The notes under the pieces were generated by a model that saw only the letters and a program-made list of their open reading frames with translations, had not been told where the DNA came from and did no database searches. From Streptomyces viridochromogenes (lineage in GTDB: Bacteria; Actinomycetota; Actinomycetes; Streptomycetales; Streptomycetaceae): 10,764 nt of DNA. Shown piece by piece: positions 1 to 6,258 of the stretch. The stretch is taken from contig NZ_LGUR01000039.1 of the NCBI RefSeq assembly GCF_001270495.1, forward strand, positions 1 to 10,764, written 5' to 3'. Positions within the stretch are counted from its first letter, which is position 1; every line of letters begins with the position of its first letter. Made by a program: the position numbers and the translations under genes.

Positions 1-261
1 GTGGTGGGCGTCATCGCCTCCGTCACCCGCCCGTTCTGCGCGGCCTGCGACCGCACCCGCCTGACGGCCGACGGCCAGGTACGCACCTGCCTCTTCGCCA
101 CAGAGGAGACGGACCTGCGAGCGGCCCTGCGCTCGGGCGCCCCCGACGAGGAGATCGCCCGTATCTGGCGCCTGGCGATGTGGGGCAAGAAGGCGGGAGC
201 GGGCCTGGACGACCCGTCGTTCGTGCAGCCGGACCGCCCGATGTCGGCGATCGGAGGCTGA
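1..261 (+). CDS. moaA: GTP 3',8-cyclase MoaA, C-terminal fragment (5' end outside window)
   Basis: This is the C-terminal 86 residues of the radical-SAM enzyme that starts molybdenum cofactor synthesis by turning GTP into 3',8-cyclo-7,8-dihydro-GTP. The diagnostic element is the C-terminal cluster motif CX2CX13C (Cys13, Cys16 and Cys30 of the fragment, in FCAACDRTR...RTCLF), which in MoaA holds the second [4Fe-4S] cluster that binds GTP. The protein ends in MSAIGG, the conserved Gly-Gly tail needed for activity. The N-terminal radical-SAM CX3CX2C motif lies before the window, so the true start is not visible and the GTG at base 1 is only the edge. The stop TGA is followed within a few bases by the moaE reading frame, so the two are probably cotranscribed. 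The identification is secure. Confidence 0.93.
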   Translation: MVGVIASVTRPFCAACDRTRLTADGQVRTCLFATEETDLRAALRSGAPDEEIARIWRLAMWGKKAGAGLDDPSFVQPDRPMSAIGG

Positions 262-265
262 CGCT

Positions 266-760
266 GTGACAGGCAGGTCAGGAAGGTACGGAGGCGTGGC
301 AGCTGACCGAGCCCGCGAGCACCCCGGTGAGCGGGCGCATCCGCAGCCGGTCAGGCTGCTCGCGATACGGCGGACACCGCTCTCCCTGGAGGAGGTCTTC
401 CAGGCCGTCGGCGACGAAGCGGCAGGCGGGATCGCGCTGTTCGTCGGCACGGTGCGCAACCATGACGCGGGCGCGGACGTGAACGGACTGGGGTATTCGT
501 GCCACCCGACAGCCGAGGCCGAGCTGCGGCGGATCGCGCAGAAGGTCGTGGCGAACCACCCGGTGCGCGCCCTCGCCGCGGTGCACCGGGTCGGAGAACT
601 GGCGGTGGGCGACACAGCGGTCGTGGTCGCCGTGGCATGCCCCCACCGGGGAGATGCCTTCGCAGCCTGCAGGCAACTGATCGACGACCTCAAGCACGAA
701 GTGCCCATCTGGAAACACCAGAAGTTCTCGGACGGGACCGATGAATGGGTCGGCGCGTGA
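266..760 (+). CDS. moaE: Molybdopterin synthase catalytic (large) subunit MoaE
   Basis: MoaE converts cyclic pyranopterin monophosphate to molybdopterin, using sulfur from the thiocarboxylated MoaD C-terminus. Visible family blocks are FVGTVRNH (residues 59-66, counted from the GTG at 266), the HRVGELAVGD core (107-116), CPHRGDAF (125-132) and the active-site segment EVPIWKHQKF (145-154), whose Lys after IW matches the catalytic lysine of the family. The protein ends WVGA as usual. The 164-residue length includes a non-conserved N-terminus. A second in-frame GTG at 296, preceded by GGAAGG and GGAGG, would give a protein 10 residues shorter and may be the real start. It follows moaA by a few bases and converges on the XRE gene, with a gap of only 31 bases. 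No MoaD gene is seen in the window. Confidence 0.93.
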   Translation: MTGRSGRYGGVAADRAREHPGERAHPQPVRLLAIRRTPLSLEEVFQAVGDEAAGGIALFVGTVRNHDAGADVNGLGYSCHPTAEAELRRIAQKVVANHPVRALAAVHRVGELAVGDTAVVVAVACPHRGDAFAACRQLIDDLKHEVPIWKHQKFSDGTDEWVGA

Positions 761-791
761 CGCCGCCACAGGCCCCGGCCGGACCCACGTC

Positions 792-1679
792 TCAGCGCCG
801 CGGCTCCAGCTCCCAACTGGCCAGCATCCGCAGGGCTTCCTCCGACCGGGAGCCCGGCTCGGCGTGGTAGGTGACCAGCCGCATCGGGGCGCCCCCGCGC
901 AACGCCATGGACTCGTGGACGAGGTCGAACTCTCCCACCAGCGGGTGCCGCATCCGCACGATGTCGCCAACGGTCCCGCAGCTCACCTCGTGCCGTGCCC
1001 ACAACCGCCGGAACTCCTCGCTCTTCTGCGACAACTCCTCGATCAGCGAAGAGAGGTAGGAATCCTCGGGGCTTTTACCGGCGTTCATGCGCAGAGCGCC
1101 GGCGGCTGTCAGAGCCGTCCGTTCCGGGTCGGCGAACCGGTCGCGTGCCTCAGGCGAGAGGAAGATCAGCCGGGCGGTGTTGCGCTCCTCGGGCGTCAGT
1201 TGGGCCCAGTCCCCGAAGACGGTGGCGGCGAGCCGGTTCCACCCCAGGATGTCCAGGCGCCGGCTGACAACGTAGGCGGGCACGCCGAGCCCGTCGAGCA
1301 GATGCTGGACGCTGGGCCGCAGCCGCTGCGGCGGAGGCGCGGCCTGCGGGGTGCCCTGCCGTTCGGGCTGGGCCAGCCGGACCAGATGCTCCCGCTCCTC
1401 CTCGCTCAGGCGCAGGGCACGCGCGACGGCGTCCAGCACCTCGGCCGACATGGTCTCGCCGTATCCCTGCTCCAGGCGCGCGTAGTACGCGTACGACACC
1501 CCCGCAAGCTGCGCCAGCTCCTCGCGCCGCAGTCCGGGAACCCGCCGACGCCCGTACGACGGCAGGCCCACGTCCTCGGGCCTGAGCCGGGCCCTGCGCG
1601 ACCGCAGGAACTCCCTCAGCTCGCCACGCCGGTCAAGTCCGGACGTCGCTTGGTCATCGGGCGCCACATGTGAAGACAT
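792..1679 (-). CDS. XRE-family regulator with MmyB-like ligand-binding domain
   Basis: This is a 295-residue transcriptional regulator. Residues about 20-100 form a helix-turn-helix domain (GLRREELAQLAGVSYAYYAR, then LEQGYGE), and residues about 120-290 match the MmyB-like, PAS-like ligand-binding domain (RPSVQHLLDGL, AYVVSRRLDILGWN, HPLVGEFDL). Such regulators in actinobacteria are often divergent from an SDR gene that they are thought to control, as is the case here. I chose the ATG at 1679 because GGAGGA lies five bases upstream; an in-frame ATG at 1742 would add 21 residues but overlaps the promoter region and has no such site. It probably also represses itself through the shared 138-bp gap. 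The ligand is unknown; fatty acids have been proposed for the family. Confidence 0.88.
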   Translation of the reverse strand: MSSHVAPDDQATSGLDRRGELREFLRSRRARLRPEDVGLPSYGRRRVPGLRREELAQLAGVSYAYYARLEQGYGETMSAEVLDAVARALRLSEEEREHLVRLAQPERQGTPQAAPPPQRLRPSVQHLLDGLGVPAYVVSRRLDILGWNRLAATVFGDWAQLTPEERNTARLIFLSPEARDRFADPERTALTAAGALRMNAGKSPEDSYLSSLIEELSQKSEEFRRLWARHEVSCGTVGDIVRMRHPLVGEFDLVHESMALRGGAPMRLVTYHAEPGSRSEEALRMLASWELEPRR

Positions 1680-1750
1680 CTCTGTCCTCCAGTTGTCCAA
1701 CGTGCCTCGCCGTTGCAGGGCAGCGTACAGCATCGACCCCAAAGCTCATC

Positions 1751-1780
1751 TTGATACTAAGTCTCACATCGATGTAGAGT
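1751..1780 (+). promoter_or_regulatory. Putative promoter of the SDR gene at 1818
   Basis: TTGATA (1751-1756) and TAGAGT (1775-1780) are separated by 18 bases, fitting a housekeeping-sigma promoter in front of the SDR gene. A palindrome lies inside the spacer. On the minus strand TAGTAT (1759-1754) could be the -10 box of the regulator gene, but no convincing -35 accompanies it. This is pattern matching only. Confidence 0.5.
1766..1775. promoter_or_regulatory. Palindromic operator candidate ACATCGATGT
   Basis: ACATCGATGT is a perfect 10-bp palindrome placed between the -35 and -10 candidates of the SDR promoter. AGTCT flanks it as a direct repeat (1760-1764 and 1778-1782). Its position suits a repressor site for the divergent XRE/MmyB-like regulator. 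Palindromes of this length occur by chance, so the support is its location. Confidence 0.5.
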
Positions 1781-1817
1781 CTCCCCATAAGACTTCACCT
1801 CGAACGGGAGTGTTCTC

Positions 1818-2642
1818 GTGAGCAAGACCTGGTTCATCACCGGCTCATCCCGCGGCTTCGGCCGCCAGTTCGCCGAGGCGGCCCTGGAGCGCGGTGACAA
1901 GGTCGCGGCGACCGCCCGCGACACCGACTCCCTCGCGGACCTGGTGGCCGTCCACGGCGAGGCGATCCTTCCCCTCACCCTGGATGTCACCGACAAGGCC
2001 GCCACCACCGAGGCTGTCAAGCGGGCGCACGAGCACTTCGGCCGCCTGGACGTCGTCGTCAACAACGCCGGCTACGGCCTGTTCGGTACGGTCGAGGAGC
2101 TGACGGAACAGCAGGTCCGCGACCAGATGGAGACCAACTTCTTCGGCGCCCTGTGGGTCACCCAGGCCGCCCTGCCCCTCCTGCGGGCCCAGGGCAGCGG
2201 CCACATCGTGCAGATCTCCAGCGTCGGCGGCGTCACCGCCTTCCCCAACCTCGGCGTCTACAACGCCTCCAAGTGGGCCCTGGAGGCACTGAGCGAGGCC
2301 CTCTCCCAGGAGGTCTCCGGATTCGGCATCAAGGTCACCCTCGTCGAGCCGGGCGGCTTCGCCACCGACTGGTCCGGCCCCTCCGCCACCTTCGCCGAGC
2401 AACTGCCCGCCTACGACGACCTGCGCACGGCCCTCGCCGCCTACTGGAGCACCACCCGGCCCGGCGACCCTTCCGCCACCGGCGCGGCCCTGCTGAAGAT
2501 CGTGGACGCCGACAACCCGCCCCTGCGGGTCTTCTTCGGCACCTCCCCGCTCCAGCTCGTCCCGCAGGTCTACGCCGACCGGCTGAAGACCTGGGAGGAA
2601 TGGGCCGACGTCGCCACCGAGGCCCATGGCAGCGCCGCGTAA
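1818..2642 (+). CDS. Short-chain dehydrogenase/reductase (classical SDR)
   Basis: This is a 274-residue NAD(P)-dependent oxidoreductase of the classical SDR type. It has the nucleotide-binding motif TGSSRGFG (residues 8-15), LDVTD (55-59), NNAG (82-85), the catalytic Ser in QISSVGG (134 or 135), Tyr148 and Lys152 in YNASK, and the cofactor-loop segment EPGGFATDW (177-185). Arg34 in TARD, just after the second strand, suggests NADPH preference. The start is GTG at 1818, with GGGAG seven bases upstream. It is divergent from the XRE/MmyB-like regulator, which most likely controls it. The substrate cannot be told from the sequence. The gene looks complete, and the long reading frames on its other frames are codon-bias shadows. 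Confidence 0.93.
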   Translation: MSKTWFITGSSRGFGRQFAEAALERGDKVAATARDTDSLADLVAVHGEAILPLTLDVTDKAATTEAVKRAHEHFGRLDVVVNNAGYGLFGTVEELTEQQVRDQMETNFFGALWVTQAALPLLRAQGSGHIVQISSVGGVTAFPNLGVYNASKWALEALSEALSQEVSGFGIKVTLVEPGGFATDWSGPSATFAEQLPAYDDLRTALAAYWSTTRPGDPSATGAALLKIVDADNPPLRVFFGTSPLQLVPQVYADRLKTWEEWADVATEAHGSAA

Positions 2643-2656
2643 CCGTAGGGCACAGG

Positions 2657-2674
2657 CGTCGGCCAGAGCCGGCG
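2657..2674 (+). terminator. Possible hairpin terminator after the SDR gene
   Basis: CGTCGGC-CAGA-GCCGGCG forms a seven-pair stem (one G-U pair) with a four-base loop, 15 bases after the SDR stop. There is no T-run, which is common for terminators in high-GC actinobacteria. Confidence 0.4.
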
Positions 2675-2821
2675 CTCGTCGCAGCAGCCCCGGGAACGGA
2701 CGGTGGGCGTGCGGTCTCCCGTCCAGGGATCGCACCCACCGGCCGTCGCATCGGAGCGGTGACGAGGAGGCGACCGTCCCCGCCGCGATGCGGCACGGCC
2801 TGGCGGACTCGACTGGATCTT

Positions 2822-3013
2822 TCCCATGGAGTTGGCCGGGATGGCGTCGGCCAGACACCAGTGGCGCGGTGTCTTGTGCGGGGCCAGGGCGGCCCGCAGG
2901 TGGTCGTGGAGGGCAAAGAAGTCGTCACTGAAGCCCTGCATCCAGGCGAATTCCTTGATGGGATCCCACACGGGCTTGCCGTCGGTGGCGCCCTGGATAC
3001 CTGCGCTCCACAC
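2822..3013 (-). pseudogene. Remnant of an adenylate-forming (acyl-CoA ligase-like) enzyme C-terminus
   Basis: About 64 codons with good actinomycete codon use read on the minus strand. The second half contains LAPHKTPRHWCLADAIP followed by ANSMGKIQ, which matches the end of acyl-CoA synthetases, including the catalytic-lysine motif (PxxxxGKIQ). Downstream of GKIQ the similarity stops and the frame runs into low-complexity sequence overlapping the end of the SDR gene. Upstream, the first half (VWSAGIQGATDGKPVWDPIK) does not look like the normal preceding domain, and the frame stops just above the GTG at 3013. I read it as a rearranged remnant of a gene once divergent from the TetR at 3059. The rest of 2643-2821 shows nothing coherent. 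Confidence 0.5.
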
Positions 3014-3014
3014 A

Positions 3015-3031
3015 CTGATACTCGGTATCAG
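3015..3031. promoter_or_regulatory. TetR-type operator CTGATAC-TCG-GTATCAG
   Basis: This is a perfect inverted repeat with 7-bp arms and a 3-bp centre, a typical shape for a TetR-family operator. It lies 27 bases before the ATG of the TetR gene at 3059 and directly before the divergent remnant at 3013. It is most likely the autoregulatory site, once shared with the divergent gene. Confidence 0.68.
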
Positions 3032-3058
3032 ATTGAGTCTTTACCGTACCCTTCTGGT

Positions 3059-3682
3059 ATGCCTGAAACCGCTCGTGCTGCCGACCAGTCCGCACGCAAG
3101 CCGCCCGGCCTGCGCGAGCGTGTGCGTGCGACGGTTCAGGCGGAAGTGGTCGAGGTGGCGCACCGGCTCTTCACCGAGCAGGGGTTCGACCGGACCACCG
3201 TCGACCAGATCGCCGCCGAGGTGGGCCTGTCGCGCGCCAGCCTGTTCAGGTACTTCGGCACCAAGGAAGACATCCTCCTGGGACGGCTTGAGAAGTCCGG
3301 CCGCCAGATCGCGGAGGCGCTCGCCGCCCGCCCCGACGACGAGCAGCCGCGGGAGGCACTGCGCCGGGCGTTCGACGTCCTGACGCGGATGAACGAGGCA
3401 GCGCCCGAGCAGGCACTCAGCTATCTGCGCATGCTGCAGGAAACCCCGTCGCTGCGCGCCCGGCACCACGAGAAGCAGCTGAGCTGGCAGGAACTGCTGG
3501 TGCCGGAGATCGCCCGGCGGCTCGGGGCCGACCCCGACCAGGCCGAGGATATCCGGCCGAGCGCACTGACCGCCGCCGCGCTCGCCTGCCTGGACTCAGC
3601 CTCCACGGCGTGGGTGGCCTGTGAGGGCACTGTCCCGCTGGCCGTGCTGCTCGACCGGGCGATGGGCGCGCTGACGGAGTGA
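3059..3682 (+). CDS. TetR/AcrR-family transcriptional regulator
   Basis: This is a 207-residue protein with the TetR architecture. Residues about 20-75 form the DNA-binding domain, with AHRLFTEQGFDRTTVDQIAA (residues 34-53) and the recognition region VGLSRASLFRYFGTKEDIL (55-73). The remaining, mainly helical, part is the ligand-binding and dimer domain, which is not specific enough to name the ligand. The start is ATG at 3059, the first residue before recognisable family sequence; no Shine-Dalgarno site is visible, so the transcript may be leaderless. The open frame extends far upstream but only as a shadow of the SDR gene. The palindrome 27 bases upstream suggests autoregulation. Its likely former divergent target is only a remnant. 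Confidence 0.92.
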   Translation: MPETARAADQSARKPPGLRERVRATVQAEVVEVAHRLFTEQGFDRTTVDQIAAEVGLSRASLFRYFGTKEDILLGRLEKSGRQIAEALAARPDDEQPREALRRAFDVLTRMNEAAPEQALSYLRMLQETPSLRARHHEKQLSWQELLVPEIARRLGADPDQAEDIRPSALTAAALACLDSASTAWVACEGTVPLAVLLDRAMGALTE

Positions 3683-3734
3683 CGCACTGCGCTCTTGAGC
3701 ACCGTCGTCCCGGCCGGCGAGGGTGGCCGCCGTG

Positions 3735-3756
3735 CTGACCGGGATGTCGCGGTCAG
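3735..3756. terminator. Weak hairpin downstream of the TetR gene
   Basis: CTGACCG and CGGTCAG form a perfect seven-pair stem around an eight-base loop, 52 bases after the TetR stop. It could end TetR transcription. Apart from this hairpin, 3683-3889 shows nothing I can name. Confidence 0.3.
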
Positions 3757-3889
3757 TCCTGCGCGATGGACATCCGGCCACGCCGGCCGACGGACGCGTC
3801 ACCGGGAGCCTCAACGCCCCACTGACTTTCCGCCGGTCGTGCCCATAGCGCGCCCTTAACAGCGGTCAACCACGATCAATGGCGCCCCG

Positions 3890-4215
3890 CACATCGGCAC
3901 CTCCCTCGTGCAATCCCCTGGCCTTCGCCATGGCCGCCCGCCTGTGCGACCGCTTCGGCATCCGCACCGAGGTCCTCTTCAGCTCCCTCGGCAACGCCCC
4001 GTACCAGCAGGCCACGGACCCGGTCAGCGGCCACCGCCACCAACGGGCCTACGCCCAGGCCGTCGACGCACAACCCTCACCGACCTCGTCGACGCCCTCT
4101 ACCAGCTCCTGTTCACCACCTTGTCCCGGCGCCTGGGCCTCCCGTACCGCATCGAGACCTACAGTCGACAGGCCGATGAGCATTTCCGCCGCGGGTGGCT
4201 GCGACTCCGAACGCA
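3890..4215 (+). pseudogene. Decayed reading frame of unknown family, split over two frames
   Basis: Two consecutive stretches read like real protein but lie in different frames. The first, about 3910-4067, includes LAFAMAARLCDRFGIRTEVL followed by FSSLGNAPYQQATDPVSGHR. The second, about 4070-4215, includes TLTDLVDALYQLLFTTLSRR followed by LGLPYRIETYSRQADEHFRR. Both have the expected GC-rich third positions, and the first fades into Ser/Pro/Thr-rich nonsense where the second begins, so a frameshift near 4068-4072 is likely. No start with a ribosome binding site and no proper end are visible. I do not recognise the family. It could also be an exchange-truncated fragment. The segment 4216-4269 holds nothing evident. 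Confidence 0.4.
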
Positions 4216-4269
4216 CCCGCGTACACCTCACCGACCGCGACAGCGCTCACGGCCCCGTGCCGCCGGGAG

Positions 4270-5125
4270 TCAGGCCACCGCGTTCAGCAGGTCGGCCAGC
4301 AGGTCGGGCCGTTCCAGGGCGATGAAGTGGCCGGTCCTGGGGACCTGCGTGAAATCGGCGGCCGGCATCCGAAGGACGGGACCAGTCCTCCTCGCCGTAG
4401 ACGAGGTGGACGGGCGCCTTGACCTCGGGGTAGCGCGAGCGGGCGGCGATGAGGCTGGGCAGGTTCTGGTACACGGCCCTCGCGACGGTCGAGTAGCCGG
4501 GGCGGCTGCCCACCTGGAGGAGCTCGTCGACGTAGTCCTCCCGCAGCGCGGTCTTGTCGACCAGCCCGCCCTGCAGGATCCTGCGGAGGGCGGCCTTGGG
4601 CTCCACCCCGGCGACCACCTGGCCCACCCCCGGGGCGAGAACACCGCTGACCACCACACGGGCGAGAAGACTGGACCGGGCGATCCCACCGGGGAAGTCG
4701 TACGTGTTCACCGCGACGACGCGGCGTACCCGCTCGGGGAGATCGGCCGCGGTGGTCAGGGCGAGCACCGCCCCCATGGACTCCCCCACCAACGTCACGT
4801 CGTGGAGGTCGAGTTCGGTCAGAAGCCGCTCGACGCCCGCGCGCATGGCCGGCTCGTCGTACGACGCCCCGGACACGATCTCGGAGTAGCCCATCCCCGG
4901 CAGGTCGAGGGCGTACACGGTGTACTGGTCCGAGATCAGCGGGATGAGGTGGCGGAAGTGCTCGGCCTGCGTGCGCACGGTGTGCAGCAGCACCACGGGA
5001 GCACCGGTGCCCGCCTTGAGGTAGCGCAGGGTTCCCTCACGGCTGCGGCGCCCTGTGCGCGGGGCGATGGTGTGGCTGGTGGTTCCCGGAATGTGGATCG
5101 TGGGACGTGACTCGTGGCTGGGCAT
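4270..5125 (-). pseudogene. Alpha/beta hydrolase, frameshifted before the catalytic histidine
   Basis: This is a serine hydrolase of the alpha/beta fold. From the ATG at 5125 (GAGGAG eight bases upstream) it shows LLHTVRTQAEHFR (residues 46-58, oxyanion region), DLPGMGYS (74-81), the nucleophile elbow GESMG with Ser116, and the acid Asp247 in YGEEDW. After residue 253 (about 4366) this frame becomes nonsense and runs to 4247. The adjacent frame continues correctly with ADFTQVPRTGHFIALERPDL, carrying the catalytic His in GHF, and stops at 4270. Asp-to-His spacing across the break is about 20 residues, against the usual 27 or so, so roughly 20-23 bases seem lost. It lies 30 bases behind the SDR gene in one operon. 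As sequenced it would lack the His and be inactive. Confidence 0.72.
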
Positions 5126-5155
5126 CTCGCCGGCTCCTCGGGTGTAAAGGGGGGG

Positions 5156-5857
5156 TTACTTCGCCAACTGGGCGTACAGGCCGGTCAGTTCGCCGGCCAG
5201 GCCGGCCTTGACCTGCCGCGAGATGTCGTCGGCGAGCACCTCGTACGCGCCCGTCTCGACGCCGTCGAGGGCGAGTGCGGCGACGTCACGCGGGTCGGAC
5301 TTGGGCGCCTCGACGTCCGCCGCCAGGTCCGTGTCGACGTAGCCGACGTGAAGTCCGGTGACGGCGATGCCGCGCGGCTGCAGCTCCAGACGCAGGGAGT
5401 TGGTCTGCGACCACAGGGCGGCCTTGGATGCGCTGTAGGAGCCGCCGAGGGCCAGCCAGGAGAGCACGGAGTGCACGTTGAGGAGGTGGCCGCCGCCGTT
5501 GCGCTCGATGAGGGGCACGAAGGCGCGGGTGAGAAGCAGCGGGCCGTAGAAGTTGGTCTCGAACTCCCGGCGTACGTCGTCGACCGGGGAGTCGAGGAAG
5601 GACGCGCCGACCGAGGCACCGGCGTTGTTGATCAGCACGGTCACGTCTTGCGCCTGCGCGGCGGCGGCCGCCACGGAGGCCGGGTCGGTGACCTCCAGCG
5701 CCACCGGTACCGCGTCGGGGTGCGTCACCGTGCGCGGGTCGCGGGCCGTGGCGTAGACCTTGCCGGCACCGCGTGCGTACAGCTCTTCCACCAGGGCCTT
5801 GCCAATGCCTCGGCTGCCGCCGGTGACGAAGACGTTGGCGCCCTTGAGTGCGGTCAT
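5156..5857 (-). CDS. Short-chain dehydrogenase/reductase, first gene of a TetR-controlled operon
   Basis: This is a 233-residue classical SDR. Motifs are TGGSRGIG (residues 12-19), EVTD (55-58), NNAG (77-80), a Ser at 130 or 133 in VHSVLSW, Tyr141 and Lys145 in YSASK, and GYVDTD (172-177) in place of the usual PG cofactor loop. TARD (37-40) suggests NADPH. I chose the ATG at 5857 because GGAGG lies six bases upstream; the frame is open to 6271, but that extension covers the promoter and both operators. The alpha/beta hydrolase follows 30 bases downstream. A TTGCGT-N17-TATCGT promoter with two copies of the AAACCGATCGGTTT operator stands directly upstream. The substrate is unknown. Confidence 0.93.
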   Translation of the reverse strand: MTALKGANVFVTGGSRGIGKALVEELYARGAGKVYATARDPRTVTHPDAVPVALEVTDPASVAAAAAQAQDVTVLINNAGASVGASFLDSPVDDVRREFETNFYGPLLLTRAFVPLIERNGGGHLLNVHSVLSWLALGGSYSASKAALWSQTNSLRLELQPRGIAVTGLHVGYVDTDLAADVEAPKSDPRDVAALALDGVETGAYEVLADDISRQVKAGLAGELTGLYAQLAK

Positions 5858-5876
5858 GACTGCCTCCACAGAATGA

Positions 5877-5892
5877 GAAACCGATCGGTTTC
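5877..5892. promoter_or_regulatory. Operator O1 (GAAACCGATCGGTTTC), SDR promoter, downstream of -10
   Basis: This is a perfect 16-bp palindrome containing the AAACCGATCGGTTT core. On the minus strand it begins four bases after the -10 box of the SDR promoter and so covers the probable transcription start. The centre-to-centre distance to O2 is 24 bp. Confidence 0.85.
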
Positions 5893-5896
5893 CATC

Positions 5897-5925
5897 ACGA
5901 TAAACCGATCGGTTTCCAGACGCAA
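5897..5925 (-). promoter_or_regulatory. Promoter of the SDR/hydrolase operon
   Basis: On the minus strand TTGCGT (5925-5920) and TATCGT (5902-5897) are separated by exactly 17 bases, a good housekeeping-sigma fit. Operator O2 fills the spacer and O1 follows the -10 box, so a bound repressor would block polymerase directly. Confidence 0.7.
5902..5915. promoter_or_regulatory. Operator O2 (AAACCGATCGGTTT), in the spacer of the SDR promoter
   Basis: This is a perfect 14-bp palindrome, identical to the cores of O1, O3 and O5. It occupies most of the -35/-10 spacer and overlaps the first base of the -10 box. The sequence from 5926 to 6166, between the two divergent promoters, holds no coherent gene or site that I can see. 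Confidence 0.85.
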
Positions 5926-6166
5926 GCCCAACAGACTCCCCGGCTCCACCGGGGCGTTCCGTACCCGTGGATCCCCGGGATGACGAGCCCTCCACCTGTC
6001 CGACCGGCCTGGTCGATGTCGGTGGGCTCGCCACTCGCGGAGGCACTGGGCGTGCCGAGAGCAGCGGAGGGAGTGGGGCGAGTGGCAGGAGGTGCCGCGG
6101 CTGGGGCCGCCGTGTCGTCGGGGCGGGCACAGTCGACGCCGTCGGCGGGCGCCTCGCCGCTTGGAC

Positions 6167-6195
6167 TTGCACGTCGAAACCGATCGGTTTACGGT
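6167..6195 (+). promoter_or_regulatory. Promoter of the QueG-like/DUF3533 operon
   Basis: TTGCAC (6167-6172) and TACGGT (6190-6195) are 17 bases apart. Operator O3 fills the spacer and O4 lies three bases past the -10 box, mirroring the divergent SDR promoter. Confidence 0.68.
6177..6190. promoter_or_regulatory. Operator O3 (AAACCGATCGGTTT), in the spacer of the QueG-like promoter
   Basis: This is a perfect 14-bp palindrome in the promoter spacer, overlapping the first base of the -10 box exactly as O2 does at the divergent promoter. Confidence 0.85.
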
Positions 6196-6198
6196 GGT

Positions 6199-6214
6199 GA
6201 AACTGATCGGTTTC
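6199..6214. promoter_or_regulatory. Operator O4 (GAAACTGATCGGTTTC), downstream of -10, one mismatch
   Basis: This is a 16-bp palindrome with one broken pair (T6204 instead of C), placed over the probable transcription start. Its centre is 23 bp from that of O3. The mismatch may make it a weaker site. Confidence 0.8.
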
Positions 6215-6258
6215 TCGCCGTGCCGGCGAGCCTGGAACCCGCATCCCTAGGAGTACGG

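Noticed and set aside
741..1673. 310-residue plus-strand ORF
   Set aside because: It is antisense to the XRE/MmyB-like regulator, has no recognisable motif, and is explained by high-GC codon bias.
1845..2858. 337-residue minus-strand ORF
   Set aside because: It is antisense to the SDR gene, glycine- and valine-rich shadow text, with no ribosome binding site.
2153..3058. Long N-terminal extension of the TetR frame
   Set aside because: The extension overlaps the SDR in another frame and is Arg/Pro-rich; TetR family sequence begins at the ATG at 3059.
3908..5110. 400-residue plus-strand ORF
   Set aside because: Only its first part (to about 4215) looks protein-like; the rest is antisense to the hydrolase.
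5980..6258. 93-residue N-terminal extension of the QueG-like protein
   Set aside because: It covers the promoter and two operators; the ATG at 6259 has a good ribosome binding site and begins family-like sequence.
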